A stretch of 64,000 bases of DNA, from assembly GCF_029892605.1 (NCBI RefSeq), contig NZ_JARXWF010000003.1:186001-250000 (forward strand), given 5' to 3'. The DNA comes from Parabacteroides sp. PM6-13. GTDB taxonomy: Bacteria; Bacteroidota; Bacteroidia; Bacteroidales; Tannerellaceae. Position numbers and translations under genes: made by a program. The notes under the pieces are model-generated. The model made no database searches and was not told where the DNA came from. It saw only the letters and a list, made by a program, of their open reading frames with translations. Below, one piece after another: positions 43,851-52,921 of the stretch (position 1 is the stretch's first letter; the number at the start of each line of letters is the position of its first letter).

Positions 43851-44927
43851 ATGAAGCTTTTTCTATATGGAGGATTATGCCTTCTGTTGGGGATGTCTGC
43901 CGCGTCGGCACAAACGGTTGACCTGTCGGCAAACTATCCCCGGGAGGCAATCTCCTCCTTTGCTGATCGGCTGGAACCGGTCGGACGGATCCTGGAGGAT
44001 GATAGTTTGTATGTTTGGTGTTGCGCGCCTATTATGGGAGATGACAACAAGGTACATGTCTTCTATTCACGTTGGGAAAAGCGATATGGGATGAGTGGCT
44101 GGATCGGTCGTTGCGAGATTGCTCACGCGGTGGCTGATCAGCCGGAAGGCCCCTATCGCTATGTGTCGACGGTATTGGCCCCTCGTCCGGGCTATTTTGA
44201 TGCCACGACCTGTCATAATCCGAGTATCTACAAGGTTGATGGGCGTTACTGGCTCTTCTATATGGGTACCTCCGATGGTAAGTTTGGCACCAAGCGGATC
44301 GGGTATGCGGTGGCCGATTCCCCCTGGGGACCTTGGGAAAGATGTGAAGAGCCATTATTGATGCCCGGGGAATCGGGGGAGTGGGACGATTACATAACGA
44401 CCAATCCCGCTTTTCTGCCACATCCCAATGGTGAATACTGGCTCTATTATAAATCATGTAACAAAGAGGAATACCTGAATCAACGGATCAATGGCATCTC
44501 CGGCAACCGGAAATACGGGGTGGCCATGGCGAATCATATCATAGGTCCTTATCGCCGTTATGAGAAGAATCCGGTAGTCGACTTCTCCTCTTACGGGGAG
44601 AACCGGCAGGTGGAAGATGCCTATATCTGGTATGAAGCGGGTGTCTATAAGATGCTGATGCGCGATATGGGTTTTTATGATCATACGGTAGGGCTCTATT
44701 TTGAATCGGCGGATGGACTCAACTGGGGGGATCCTCAGATTGCCTGGTTCGGAGCAGAGCATTATTTTGAACAACCGCCTGCCCCTAAACACCTCAGTCG
44801 ATATGGGCGGTTTGAACGTCCGCAACTGCTTATGATAGACGGCAAGCCGGCCTACTTGTTTTGTACGACCCAGGGTGGAAAAGGAGAAACAGCCTCCGGC
44901 TTTGTGTTTCGAATCAAACCGGAATAG
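43851..44927 (+). CDS. Five-bladed beta-propeller glycoside hydrolase-like protein
   Basis: A 358-residue secreted protein (signal MKLFLYGGLCLLLGMSAASAQ). Propeller repeats of the GH43/GH117 superfamily are visible: NKVHVFYSRWEK, CHNPSIYKVDGRYWLFYMGTSDG, IGYAVADSPWGPWERCEEPLLMPG, NPAFLPHPNGEYWLYYKS, VEDAYIWYEAGVYKMLMRDM and FERPQLLMIDGKPAYLFCT. ATG 43851 has a good AAGGAGA ribosome site overlapping the end of the preceding gene, so the upstream TTG 43845 is not used. The family number and substrate are uncertain; context suggests a pectin side-chain sugar. Confidence 0.8.
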   Translation: MKLFLYGGLCLLLGMSAASAQTVDLSANYPREAISSFADRLEPVGRILEDDSLYVWCCAPIMGDDNKVHVFYSRWEKRYGMSGWIGRCEIAHAVADQPEGPYRYVSTVLAPRPGYFDATTCHNPSIYKVDGRYWLFYMGTSDGKFGTKRIGYAVADSPWGPWERCEEPLLMPGESGEWDDYITTNPAFLPHPNGEYWLYYKSCNKEEYLNQRINGISGNRKYGVAMANHIIGPYRRYEKNPVVDFSSYGENRQVEDAYIWYEAGVYKMLMRDMGFYDHTVGLYFESADGLNWGDPQIAWFGAEHYFEQPPAPKHLSRYGRFERPQLLMIDGKPAYLFCTTQGGKGETASGFVFRIKPE

Positions 44928-44966
44928 AGGAGTAGGTGTTTCGATCGTGCTGATGTGATATAACAA

Positions 44967-45006
44967 AACAAAGCCCGCAGATATTATTTGATCTGCGGGC
45001 TTTGTT
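44967..45006. terminator. Bidirectional terminator between the pectin unit and rho
   Basis: Stem AACAAAGCCCGCAGAT/ATCTGCGGGCTTTGTT with an eight-base loop; it can end both the plus-strand hydrolase unit and the minus-strand rho. Confidence 0.9.
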
Positions 45007-45034
45007 ATATATATAATAGAATCTCTATCCGGAA

Positions 45035-47122
45035 TTATCCATTCATAGAAGCAAGGAATTCCATATTGTCGGAGGTATTCTCCATACGCTTCTTCACAAA
45101 TTCCATGGCTTCGATCGAGTTCATATCCCCAAGATATCTGCGAAGGATCCACATGCGATTGACGGTAGCGTCGTCTTGCAACAGGTCGTCGCGACGGGTG
45201 CTGGAGGCAATGATATCGACAGCCGGGTAGATGCGTTTGTTAGAGAGCTTGCGGTCGAGCTGAAGCTCCATATTACCGGTTCCCTTAAATTCTTCAAAGA
45301 TCACATCGTCCATTTTTGAACCTGTCTCGGTCAGTGCCGTAGCCAGGATCGTTAAGCTACCACCATTCTCGATGTTACGAGCCGCACCGAAGAAACGCTT
45401 GGGTTTCTGCAGGGCATTGGCGTCAACACCTCCGGAGAGTACTTTACCTGATGCCGGTTGTACGGTGTTATATGCACGTGCCAAGCGGGTAATCGAGTCG
45501 AGCAGGATCACTACGTCGTGTCCACATTCCACCATTCGTTTGGCTTTATTCAACACGATGTCTGCAATTTTTACGTGACGGTCAGCCGGCTCGTCGAACG
45601 TAGACGCGATCACTTCCGCGTCGACACTACGTGCCATATCGGTTACCTCCTCCGGACGTTCGTCGATCAACAGGATGATCATATATACTTCCGGGTGGTT
45701 AGCTGCAATCGCATTGGCAATGTCCTTAAGCAACATCGTCTTACCTGTCTTTGGTTGGGCAACGATCAGTCCGCGCTGCCCCTTACCGATCGGAGAGAAT
45801 AGATCGACCACACGCACAGCTGTTTTGTCGTATACCTTCGGCGTGCGGCGAGCTGTCAGCATAAACTTCTCATCCGGGAAGAGAGGTGTCAGGTGGTCAA
45901 AAGGTACACGGTCGCGCACCTCTTCGGGCGTACGTCCGTTGATGCGGTCAACCTTTACCAGCGGGAAATATTTCTCGCCCTCTTTGGGAGGACGAATCGG
46001 CCCTTCTACCACGTCGCCGGTACGCAGTCCAAACAGTTTGATCTGCGACTGTGATACATAGATATCGTCCGGTGAAGTGAGGTAGTTATAGTCTGACGAA
46101 CGCAGGAATCCGTATCCATCGGGCATCATTTCCAATACACCTGTTCCGGTCAGGATACCATCGAATTCATAGGCTTTTTCCTGAGGTTGTTGTGGAGCGT
46201 TATTTTTTTGTTGGTTATTCTGTCGGGGAGTGGGTTTGTTTTGATTCGCCTGTTGCACCGGTTTCGATTCTTGTTTCTCGTCCTGTTGCTTTTTAGGCTC
46301 TGCTTTCGGAGTTGTAGAAGAAAAAGGGAATATCTGGTCGAGCAGGGATTTGGCATCCGGATGACGGAATACAACCCGCTTGTTATCTTCTTTCTCTTCT
46401 GTTTTATTGGCCTCTTCCGCTACCGGTAGTTCCTCTTTTTTCTCAGGAGCGGCAGGTGTTTCGCCTGTTGTTTCCGCTACCACCGGGGGCAACACCTTTT
46501 TGGGTTCCGGCCGACTCGCTTCCGCCTTGGGCATTTGCGCGACTTCCGGTTCTTTCTCTACCGAAGGAGTCGTCTTTGCCGACGGTGTATCGTTTTTGAT
46601 TAATACCGGTTCCGCATCCGGGTTGCCCGGCATAACGGCAGCCGCTACTTTCTCTTTCTTCTCTATCCGCACCCGTTTTTTCTTTTCCGGTTGCGGGAGC
46701 TCTTCTGTCGCAGCAGCTTCGGCCTTCGTCGGTTGTTCCACGGGGGTCGGTTTGGTAACGACTTTTGGCTGCTCTGCACCCTTTTTAGGTGCAGGCTGTT
46801 CTGTGGCTACGACTGCTTTCTTTGGCGTTTTTTCTTTCTTCTCTGAAGACTGGTCGCCCTCTTGCTTCTCCGTTTTGGCCGCTTTGGCTGCGGTTTTTTT
46901 CTGTGCTTTCTTTTTGGCCAGATTCTCTACCTTCTTCGCCTCTTTTTCCTTTTCTTTCTCTACTTGGATACCGGCTAAAGAGATCGCTTGTTCGTCTAAG
47001 ATGCGATAAATCAGCTCTTCTTTCTTAAAACTGCTGACTTTTTTAATACCTAACTCTGTAGCAATGGATTGAAGTTCGGGTAGAAGCTTCTCATTTAGTT
47101 CTAAAATGTTATATTTCTGCAT
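45035..47122 (-). CDS. rho: Transcription termination factor Rho with long disordered insert
   Basis: A hexameric RNA-dependent ATPase that ends transcription. The N-terminal Rho_N helix domain ([18 protein letters not shown]) is followed by about 270 residues (roughly 47-315) of Lys/Glu/Pro/Gln-rich low complexity. The RNA-binding cold-shock domain ([20 protein letters not shown]) and the ATPase core (VAQPKTGKT, Walker A, near 455-462; [13 protein letters not shown]) come next. The length is 695 residues against 419 in E. coli. An insert like this is known in Bacteroides thetaiotaomicron Rho, where the disordered region drives phase separation and helps gut fitness. ATG 47122 is chosen; the frame up to 47179 has no family match. 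Confidence 0.96.
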   Translation of the reverse strand: MQKYNILELNEKLLPELQSIATELGIKKVSSFKKEELIYRILDEQAISLAGIQVEKEKEKEAKKVENLAKKKAQKKTAAKAAKTEKQEGDQSSEKKEKTPKKAVVATEQPAPKKGAEQPKVVTKPTPVEQPTKAEAAATEELPQPEKKKRVRIEKKEKVAAAVMPGNPDAEPVLIKNDTPSAKTTPSVEKEPEVAQMPKAEASRPEPKKVLPPVVAETTGETPAAPEKKEELPVAEEANKTEEKEDNKRVVFRHPDAKSLLDQIFPFSSTTPKAEPKKQQDEKQESKPVQQANQNKPTPRQNNQQKNNAPQQPQEKAYEFDGILTGTGVLEMMPDGYGFLRSSDYNYLTSPDDIYVSQSQIKLFGLRTGDVVEGPIRPPKEGEKYFPLVKVDRINGRTPEEVRDRVPFDHLTPLFPDEKFMLTARRTPKVYDKTAVRVVDLFSPIGKGQRGLIVAQPKTGKTMLLKDIANAIAANHPEVYMIILLIDERPEEVTDMARSVDAEVIASTFDEPADRHVKIADIVLNKAKRMVECGHDVVILLDSITRLARAYNTVQPASGKVLSGGVDANALQKPKRFFGAARNIENGGSLTILATALTETGSKMDDVIFEEFKGTGNMELQLDRKLSNKRIYPAVDIIASSTRRDDLLQDDATVNRMWILRRYLGDMNSIEAMEFVKKRMENTSDNMEFLASMNG

Positions 47123-47300
47123 AATTTGGGAAGTGAATAACTTTTGACGTAACGTATGTTTTATTCCGGATGGAATCACACACGGCGCATGTTTATCTCA
47201 TTAATTTTGTAAATGCGTTGAATTAAATTATATCTTTCGTGAATGCGAAGTTTATTAACGTAACGATTTGTTAATAATACATCAGCGTGGTAAGATGGTG

Positions 47301-47308
47301 CAAATGTA
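47301..47308 (-). promoter_or_regulatory. TAnnTTTG box far upstream of rho
   Basis: Reverse-strand TACATTTG about 180 bases before the rho start. If used, the rho mRNA has a long leader, which fits autogenous control known for rho in other bacteria. Confidence 0.45.
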
Positions 47309-47336
47309 TAAACTTTCTTTATAATACCATGCTACT

Positions 47337-48656
47337 TCACTGCTTTTTTTTCACTTTAAGTACCTGTTTTGTGGTCGATTCCACCCGAAAACGATTATCC
47401 GTTCTTTCTCCGACAATCCAGAGAACATCGTTTCCGGAACATAATAGCCAGGCATTCTCTTTTTCAAATCGGCTGTATTTATTATTGGAGAAATAATCGC
47501 TTAGTTTTTGCTTGCCGGTCATGCCGAAAGGGATAAACCAATCGCCCGTTTGCCAGCGGCGTAATTCCAGGGGAAAATGAACCTTATCGGCATCAAACCA
47601 AGCGCAATTTTTATCTTTTTCGATACGGGTCTCTGTTGTATAAACAATCCGGTGGAAAGAAAGTTCAATAGGAAGATGTATTATATCGTTTTCCGACAAG
47701 ATCTGAAATGAGCTTTGAATAGTTTCTTCTTTCAAAGGTGTCAGAAAGAGATCTTTCCTGTCTTTCAATAACCGATGGGTAGAGGAGAAGAATAGTTTAC
47801 CGGATTCTTTCTCCAGGGAAGAAAAGATTTCGTGCACTTGTGTGCGGTTGAACTGATAGGGACGCAACAATTCAAAGAGGATTGTCTCCGGCTCTTTATA
47901 ACACAATAAAGCGGTGATCGATAGTTGATGGGGGGCAACAAACACCTTTTCATTCGCCTCCTCCACCACTTGTCGATAGATTGTTTCTACGGCAGATATA
48001 TTTTCGGCTGTCCGTGCGATCGCTTCGCGGACGGAGGGGTTTTGTTCTTCCATCAGGGGAAGGATGCGCAGGCGAATGAAGTTGCGCATATAGGCGTCCG
48101 ACAGGTTGGTATGGTCGGTCATGTAGTGCTGCTGTTCGCTCTCCAACCAGGCGACGATCTCCTCCCGGCTGATGCCCAGAAGGGGTCTTATGATATGCCC
48201 GTTTTGGGGACGCATACCGCCCATTCCCCGGATGCCGGTTCCTCGGATCAGGTTCATGAGGAGCGTTTCCGCATTGTCATCACGGTGGTGTGCCACGGCA
48301 ATGGCATCGGCTTTCAGCTCCTGTCGTTTTTCTTCAAACCAGCTATAACGCAAATCCCTCGCTGCCATTTCGACAGAGAGGGAATGTGTTTTCGCATATT
48401 GATGTGTATCAAAATCGATTTTGTAAAAGGGAACGGATAAACTTTCCGCCAAGCGGTGCGAGAATGCTTCGTCGCGATCCGATTCTTCCCCGCGTAGATG
48501 GAAGTTGCAATGAGCTGCAAAGCAGGTATATCCTAAACGCACTAAGATTTTCAGCAGCGCCACCGAGTCGGCTCCGCCACTGAGTCCAACCACCACTCGG
48601 CCTCCTTCTGGCAGAAGCCGGTTGGATAGGATATAGGTGTGAACCGCTTGTAACAA
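47337..48656 (-). CDS. tilS: tRNA(Ile)-lysidine synthetase
   Basis: TilS adds lysine to C34 of the tRNA-Ile that reads AUA. The N-terminal PP-loop ATPase motif VVGLSGGADSVALL starts near residue 23, followed by AAHCNFHLRGEESDRDEAF and AVAHHRDDNAETLLMNLIRGTG. The C-terminal domain includes LELRRWQTGDWFIPFGMTGKQKLSDYFSN. The frame is open upstream to 48782 but overlaps the zinc-ribbon gene. No ATG fits; TTG 48656, nine bases after the upstream stop, gives 439 residues, close to E. coli (432). The start is therefore tentative. Confidence 0.92.
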   Translation of the reverse strand: MLQAVHTYILSNRLLPEGGRVVVGLSGGADSVALLKILVRLGYTCFAAHCNFHLRGEESDRDEAFSHRLAESLSVPFYKIDFDTHQYAKTHSLSVEMAARDLRYSWFEEKRQELKADAIAVAHHRDDNAETLLMNLIRGTGIRGMGGMRPQNGHIIRPLLGISREEIVAWLESEQQHYMTDHTNLSDAYMRNFIRLRILPLMEEQNPSVREAIARTAENISAVETIYRQVVEEANEKVFVAPHQLSITALLCYKEPETILFELLRPYQFNRTQVHEIFSSLEKESGKLFFSSTHRLLKDRKDLFLTPLKEETIQSSFQILSENDIIHLPIELSFHRIVYTTETRIEKDKNCAWFDADKVHFPLELRRWQTGDWFIPFGMTGKQKLSDYFSNNKYSRFEKENAWLLCSGNDVLWIVGERTDNRFRVESTTKQVLKVKKKQ

Positions 48657-48664
48657 ATATAGAT

Positions 48665-49426
48665 TTATTCTACTCCTGCCAGTTCCGGGTCGATCATGAT
48701 ACGACCGCAGTACTCGCAAACGATAATTTTCTTGCGCAGCTTGATGTCCATCTGCTTCTGGGGCGGAATTTTGTTGAAGCAACCACCACAGGCATCACGT
48801 TGGATATAGACCACTGCCAATCCGTTGCGTGCTCCTTTGCGGATACGTTTGAAAGCAGTCAATAGTCGAGGTTCAACCATGGCTTCCAGCTTTTTCGCTT
48901 TTTCACGCAGCTTTTCTTCTTCCTGCTTGGTCTCAGAGATAATCTCTTCCAGTTCGTTTTGCTTCTGTACCAGGTCACCACGACGGCCTTCCAGGTTTTC
49001 AGCTAACTGGGCAATCTCATCCTGTTTTTGGTTGGCCAGCTCTCCGAATTCACGGATTTTCTTTTCGGCAAACTCAATCTCCAACCCTTGGAATTCGATC
49101 TCTTTGGTTAAGTTGTCGAATTCGCGGTTGTTACGAACATTATCTAATTGTGTCTTGTATTTTTCAATCAAAGCGGTAGAATCGGCTATTTTGTTCTTTT
49201 GGGCTATAACCGACTGGTCGTATTCTTTTACATCCGTTTGGTAGTTGCTTAAGCGCGTTTCCAATCCGGCAATTTCATCTTCCAGGTCCTGCACTTCCAA
49301 GGGCAACTCACCACGAAGTGTTTTAATCTTATCAATTTCAGTCACCATCGTCTGAAGTTGATACAGCGTAGAAAGCTTCTCTTCAACTGTATATTCCTTT
49401 TCAGCTGATTGTTTCTCTTTAGCCAT
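48665..49426 (-). CDS. Coiled-coil protein with C4 zinc ribbon
   Basis: A 253-residue protein. Residues 10-185 are one long heptad-patterned coiled coil (for example EYTVEEKLSTLYQLQTMVTE...). The C-terminal 60 residues hold a zinc ribbon with CGGC and CEYC pairs. This is the CT398/CdsZ-like layout; homologues in Chlamydia bind secretion and sigma factors, but the role in Bacteroidota is unknown. It lies one base from the NIF3-family gene upstream and next to tilS downstream, so the three form one unit. Confidence 0.88.
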   Translation of the reverse strand: MAKEKQSAEKEYTVEEKLSTLYQLQTMVTEIDKIKTLRGELPLEVQDLEDEIAGLETRLSNYQTDVKEYDQSVIAQKNKIADSTALIEKYKTQLDNVRNNREFDNLTKEIEFQGLEIEFAEKKIREFGELANQKQDEIAQLAENLEGRRGDLVQKQNELEEIISETKQEEEKLREKAKKLEAMVEPRLLTAFKRIRKGARNGLAVVYIQRDACGGCFNKIPPQKQMDIKLRKKIIVCEYCGRIMIDPELAGVE

Positions 49427-49427
49427 G

Positions 49428-50525
49428 CTATAAATATTTTACTGGGTTTGAATTAACATTCGATAAATGAAGTGCAAAGGTAGGGAATTTTTTGGATATC
49501 AAATCAAAAAAGATCTCTTTTGTACAGACCTCTGATTCATAATGCCCGATCACTGCCAGTAAGATTCGGTCTTCCACATCGTAGAAGTCGTTGTATTTGG
49601 CTTCGCCGGTAATGAAGACGTCAGCCCCATAGGCGATAGCATCCTTGATCAGAAAAGCTCCGCTTCCTCCACAGATGGCGACCTCCCGGATCGGTTTATG
49701 GATTAGGGGCGAATGTTTGACACAGGCTACATTGAATAGGTCCTTTATACGTCGCAGGAAGAAATATTCGTCTTCCTCTTCGGGTAGTTCTCCTACCACG
49801 CCTGATCCGGCCTGCTCCCAGGTGTTCTCTAACGAATAGAAATCGAACACAGGCTCTTCGTAGGGATGCACCGAGCGCAGGGCGCGCGTCACTGCCATCT
49901 TCTTATAGGCTGGTAATACGGTTTCGATGCGTGTCTCATTCTCGTAATGCACTTTGCCTATCTCCCCTACAAAAGGGTTGGCTCCTTCCTGGGCGCGGTA
50001 GGTACCGTCTCCGTAGAGGTTGAAGCTGGTGGAATCGTAGTTGCCAACATGGCCTGCACCCGCCTGAAACAAGGTGTTACGCACCATATCAGCGTAAGGC
50101 GTAGGAACGAAAGTGACCAGTTTCAAAAGACTCCCTTTCTGCGGACTCAAGATGCGGATATTCTCCAGACCAATCATTTCCGCCAATCGGTAGTTGACCC
50201 CTCCCTGGGCATTATCCAGGTTGGTATGAGCGGCGTATATCACCAGGTCGTGTTTGCAGGCCTTTATCATACAGCGCTCTATATAGGTGGCACCGCGCAG
50301 TGACTTAAAAGGCTTAAAGGCCAGCGGATGATGGGATATAATTAAATTACATTCCCGTTCAATCGCTTCATCAAGAACCTCCTCCGTGACATCCAAACAG
50401 AGCAATGCTCCGGTAGCTATTTGATTCACATCGCCAACCTGCACACCGGCATTGTCGAAGTCCTCTTGCAGAGGAAGTGGAGCAAACAGCTCAATCTCAC
50501 GAAGAATATCCTTAATCTTTATCAT
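49428..50525 (-). CDS. NIF3 / YbgI-family dinuclear metal protein
   Basis: A 365-residue protein of the NIF3-like family, often annotated GTP cyclohydrolase 1 type 2. Metal-binding segments are NLIISHHPLAF and YAAHTNLDNA near the N-terminus and IGHYESEV near the C-terminus. The central 130 residues are the PII-like insert domain (KLVTFVPTPYADMVRNTLFQAGAGHVGNYDSTSF) present in the long form. The true reaction is unsettled in the family. It starts the NIF3-zinc ribbon-tilS run, two bases after the lipoprotein stop. Confidence 0.92.
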   Translation of the reverse strand: MIKIKDILREIELFAPLPLQEDFDNAGVQVGDVNQIATGALLCLDVTEEVLDEAIERECNLIISHHPLAFKPFKSLRGATYIERCMIKACKHDLVIYAAHTNLDNAQGGVNYRLAEMIGLENIRILSPQKGSLLKLVTFVPTPYADMVRNTLFQAGAGHVGNYDSTSFNLYGDGTYRAQEGANPFVGEIGKVHYENETRIETVLPAYKKMAVTRALRSVHPYEEPVFDFYSLENTWEQAGSGVVGELPEEEDEYFFLRRIKDLFNVACVKHSPLIHKPIREVAICGGSGAFLIKDAIAYGADVFITGEAKYNDFYDVEDRILLAVIGHYESEVCTKEIFFDLISKKFPTFALHLSNVNSNPVKYL

Positions 50526-50527
50526 GT

Positions 50528-50908
50528 TTATTTTTTACCTGCTTGTATTATTTTTACTACGGCCTCTTTGCCGAAGCAAACCCCCTTTACTATACCCGTG
50601 CGAGGCTCGCTTCCCTCATTCGAAAAAACTGTGAATTGTACTGTCTGAACACTTGTTGGCAAATCTGCTTTTGTTGATGCCATCAAATTATCCAATATGA
50701 TCCAGTCGCAGTTTTCTACATAGGCTTTATTCATGCCATTTGATTCAAACTTCACGTAAACTACCCCACCATCGGCACCGATCGTATACTCCTTCTGTTC
50801 CGGTTCGATATAGGCATTTACCACACTGTCATCATCACACGCAAACAATCCCAACGTTAAGGAAAGGATCATAAATAAACTCCATACTTTCTTACACATA
50901 GATTTCAT
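50528..50908 (-). CDS. Small BACON-like lipoprotein
   Basis: A 126-residue lipoprotein (lipobox LFAC, Cys24, followed by DDD). The mature 100 residues form one Ig-like domain resembling BACON domains: EQKEYTIGADGGVVYVKFESN, then a Trp strand CDWIILD, then FTVFSNEGSEPRTGIVKG and the end VVKIIQAGK. BACON domains usually bind carbohydrate or mucin as part of larger enzymes; alone, its role is unknown. It is two bases upstream of the NIF3-family gene, an odd partner for cytosolic proteins. Confidence 0.75.
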   Translation of the reverse strand: MKSMCKKVWSLFMILSLTLGLFACDDDSVVNAYIEPEQKEYTIGADGGVVYVKFESNGMNKAYVENCDWIILDNLMASTKADLPTSVQTVQFTVFSNEGSEPRTGIVKGVCFGKEAVVKIIQAGKK

Positions 50909-50944
50909 TTTGTTTAAATATAAAATAGGTTTTAAGGTTATTCA

Positions 50945-50980
50945 ACAAACAAAGGCTATAAATAGTTCGCCTTTGTTTGT
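50945..50980 (-). terminator. Hairpin after aspS
   Basis: Arms ACAAACAAAGGC (50945-50956) and GCCTTTGTTTGT (50969-50980) are perfectly complementary; there is no strong T-run after it on the reverse strand. Confidence 0.5.
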
Positions 50981-51019
50981 CCTTATTATATCACCTTTTC
51001 TTTTTGTTATTATTTTTTA

Positions 51020-52780
51020 TTATTCTTCCGGCAGCTCCACTTTCAAAAACAACTCGTCAAGCTGAGCCTGGTCGATCGGCGTAGGCGCGTCGAGCATCAC
51101 GTCGCGACCGGAATTGTTTTTGGGGAAAGCGATGCAGTCACGGATAGAATCCAAACCGGCGAACAACGACACCCAACGGTCTAAGCCGTAAGCCAATCCG
51201 CCATGCGGAGGCGCTCCAAACTTAAAGGCGTTCATCAGGAAGCCGAATTGTTCTTCCGCTTTCTCGCGGGTAAAGCCCAAGAGTTGGAACATCTTGTTCT
51301 GCAACTCGCTATCGTAAATACGAATAGAGCCACCTCCTACTTCCACACCGTTGATGACCATGTCGTACGCATTGGCACGTGCCGCAGCCGGGTCGGTCTC
51401 CAACAAAGGAATATCCTCTTTCTTCGGCGAGGTAAACGGATGGTGCATCGCATACAGGCGCTGATCTTCCTCGCTCCATTCAAACAAGGGGAAGTCGACG
51501 ATCCAGAGGCATACAAACTTATTCTTATCGCGCAAGCCTAACTGACCGGCCACTTCGAGGCGAAGCTCACACAATTGCTTGCGCGTCTTCATCACATCGT
51601 CGCCCGAAAGGATCAATATCAGGTCGCCCGGCTGAGCGTTGAAGGCTTTTTTCATCTCCTGCAACACCTCCTGCGTATAGAATTTATCCACACTCGACTT
51701 CACATTCCCGTCGGCCTCCACGCGGGCATACACCATGCCCTTGGCACCGATCTGCGGACGCTTCACGAAGTCGGTCAATGCGTCGAGCTGCTTGCGCGTA
51801 TAGCTGGCAGCACCCGTAGCACAGATACCCCCCACATAGGCGGCATCATCGAACACCGCGAAGCCATGTCCTTTCAGGATATCCATCAGTTCCACAAACT
51901 GCATGTCAAAGCGCAAGTCAGGCTTGTCGCTTCCATACAATCTCATCGCATCATGCCACGACATACGTTGGAAAGGCTCGTTTATCTCCACGCCCCGGAT
52001 AACCTTGAACAGATGTTTCGACATCCCTTCGAAAAGGGTTAACACATCCTCTTGGTCGACAAAGCTCATCTCGCAGTCGATCTGCGTAAATTCCGGCTGA
52101 CGGTCGGCACGCAGGTCTTCGTCGCGGAAACATTTCACGATCTGGAAATAACGGTCGAATCCGGATACCATCAACAACTGTTTCAGCGTTTGCGGCGATT
52201 GCGGCAAGGCATAAAACTGTCCGGGATTCATACGGGAAGGCACAACAAAGTCGCGCGCTCCTTCCGGTGTGGAGTTTACCAATACGGGCGTTTCTACCTC
52301 CAGGAAACCATGTTCGTCAAGGTAACGACGCACTTCGAATGCCATCTTATGACGCAGCTCCAGGTTGGCGCGCACCGTATTGCGGCGCAAATCCAAGTAG
52401 CGATATTTCATGCGGATATCGTCTCCGCCATCGGTTTCGTCTTCAATCGTAAAAGGAGGCGTGGCCGCCCGGTTCAATACCGTCAACGTCGAAGCGATCA
52501 CCTCGATCTCACCCGTAGGTATCTGCGGGTTTTTGCTCGAGCGCTCGCGCACGGTTCCGGTTGCCTGGATCACATATTCGCGTCCCAATTTGTTGGATTG
52601 CTCACAAAGTGCAGCATCATTCTCCTGATTAAACACCAACTGGGTGATGCCATAACGGTCACGAATATCGACAAATGTCATTCCACCCATTTTCCGGGTC
52701 CGTTGTACCCAACCGGCCAATGTCACTTCCTGTCCTTCATCCGACAGGCGAAGTTCTCCACATGTTTTTGTTCTATACAT
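51020..52780 (-). CDS. aspS: Aspartyl-tRNA synthetase
   Basis: A class II synthetase that charges tRNA-Asp. The N-terminal OB fold has [25 protein letters not shown]. Catalytic motif 1 follows [23 protein letters not shown], and motif 2 is [18 protein letters not shown]. The bacterial GAD insert domain lies in the middle. Motif 3 is [16 protein letters not shown]. The length of 586 residues matches bacterial AspRS (E. coli 590). A reverse-strand TATCTTTG box lies 78 bases upstream. Confidence 0.97.
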   Translation of the reverse strand: MYRTKTCGELRLSDEGQEVTLAGWVQRTRKMGGMTFVDIRDRYGITQLVFNQENDAALCEQSNKLGREYVIQATGTVRERSSKNPQIPTGEIEVIASTLTVLNRAATPPFTIEDETDGGDDIRMKYRYLDLRRNTVRANLELRHKMAFEVRRYLDEHGFLEVETPVLVNSTPEGARDFVVPSRMNPGQFYALPQSPQTLKQLLMVSGFDRYFQIVKCFRDEDLRADRQPEFTQIDCEMSFVDQEDVLTLFEGMSKHLFKVIRGVEINEPFQRMSWHDAMRLYGSDKPDLRFDMQFVELMDILKGHGFAVFDDAAYVGGICATGAASYTRKQLDALTDFVKRPQIGAKGMVYARVEADGNVKSSVDKFYTQEVLQEMKKAFNAQPGDLILILSGDDVMKTRKQLCELRLEVAGQLGLRDKNKFVCLWIVDFPLFEWSEEDQRLYAMHHPFTSPKKEDIPLLETDPAAARANAYDMVINGVEVGGGSIRIYDSELQNKMFQLLGFTREKAEEQFGFLMNAFKFGAPPHGGLAYGLDRWVSLFAGLDSIRDCIAFPKNNSGRDVMLDAPTPIDQAQLDELFLKVELPEE

Positions 52781-52857
52781 ATTATTAATGGTGTATTTAT
52801 TACTTATTGACGGCTCTCTATTTTTGTCGATAGAATGCCCATTATCTGTATCATCGG

Positions 52858-52865
52858 CAAAGATA
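52858..52865 (-). promoter_or_regulatory. TAnnTTTG box for aspS
   Basis: Reverse-strand TATCTTTG upstream of aspS, between it and the end of the TPR gene. No clear -33 element. Confidence 0.5.
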
Positions 52866-52921
52866 ATCCCAAGTTGGCAATTATTCTTATTTTATGCGAA
52901 GAAAATGCGAATAAGCGCCTC

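Noticed and set aside
46380..47009. Long plus-strand frame opposite the Rho insert
   Set aside because: Antisense shadow of the low-complexity Rho region, with Ser/Phe-rich composition.
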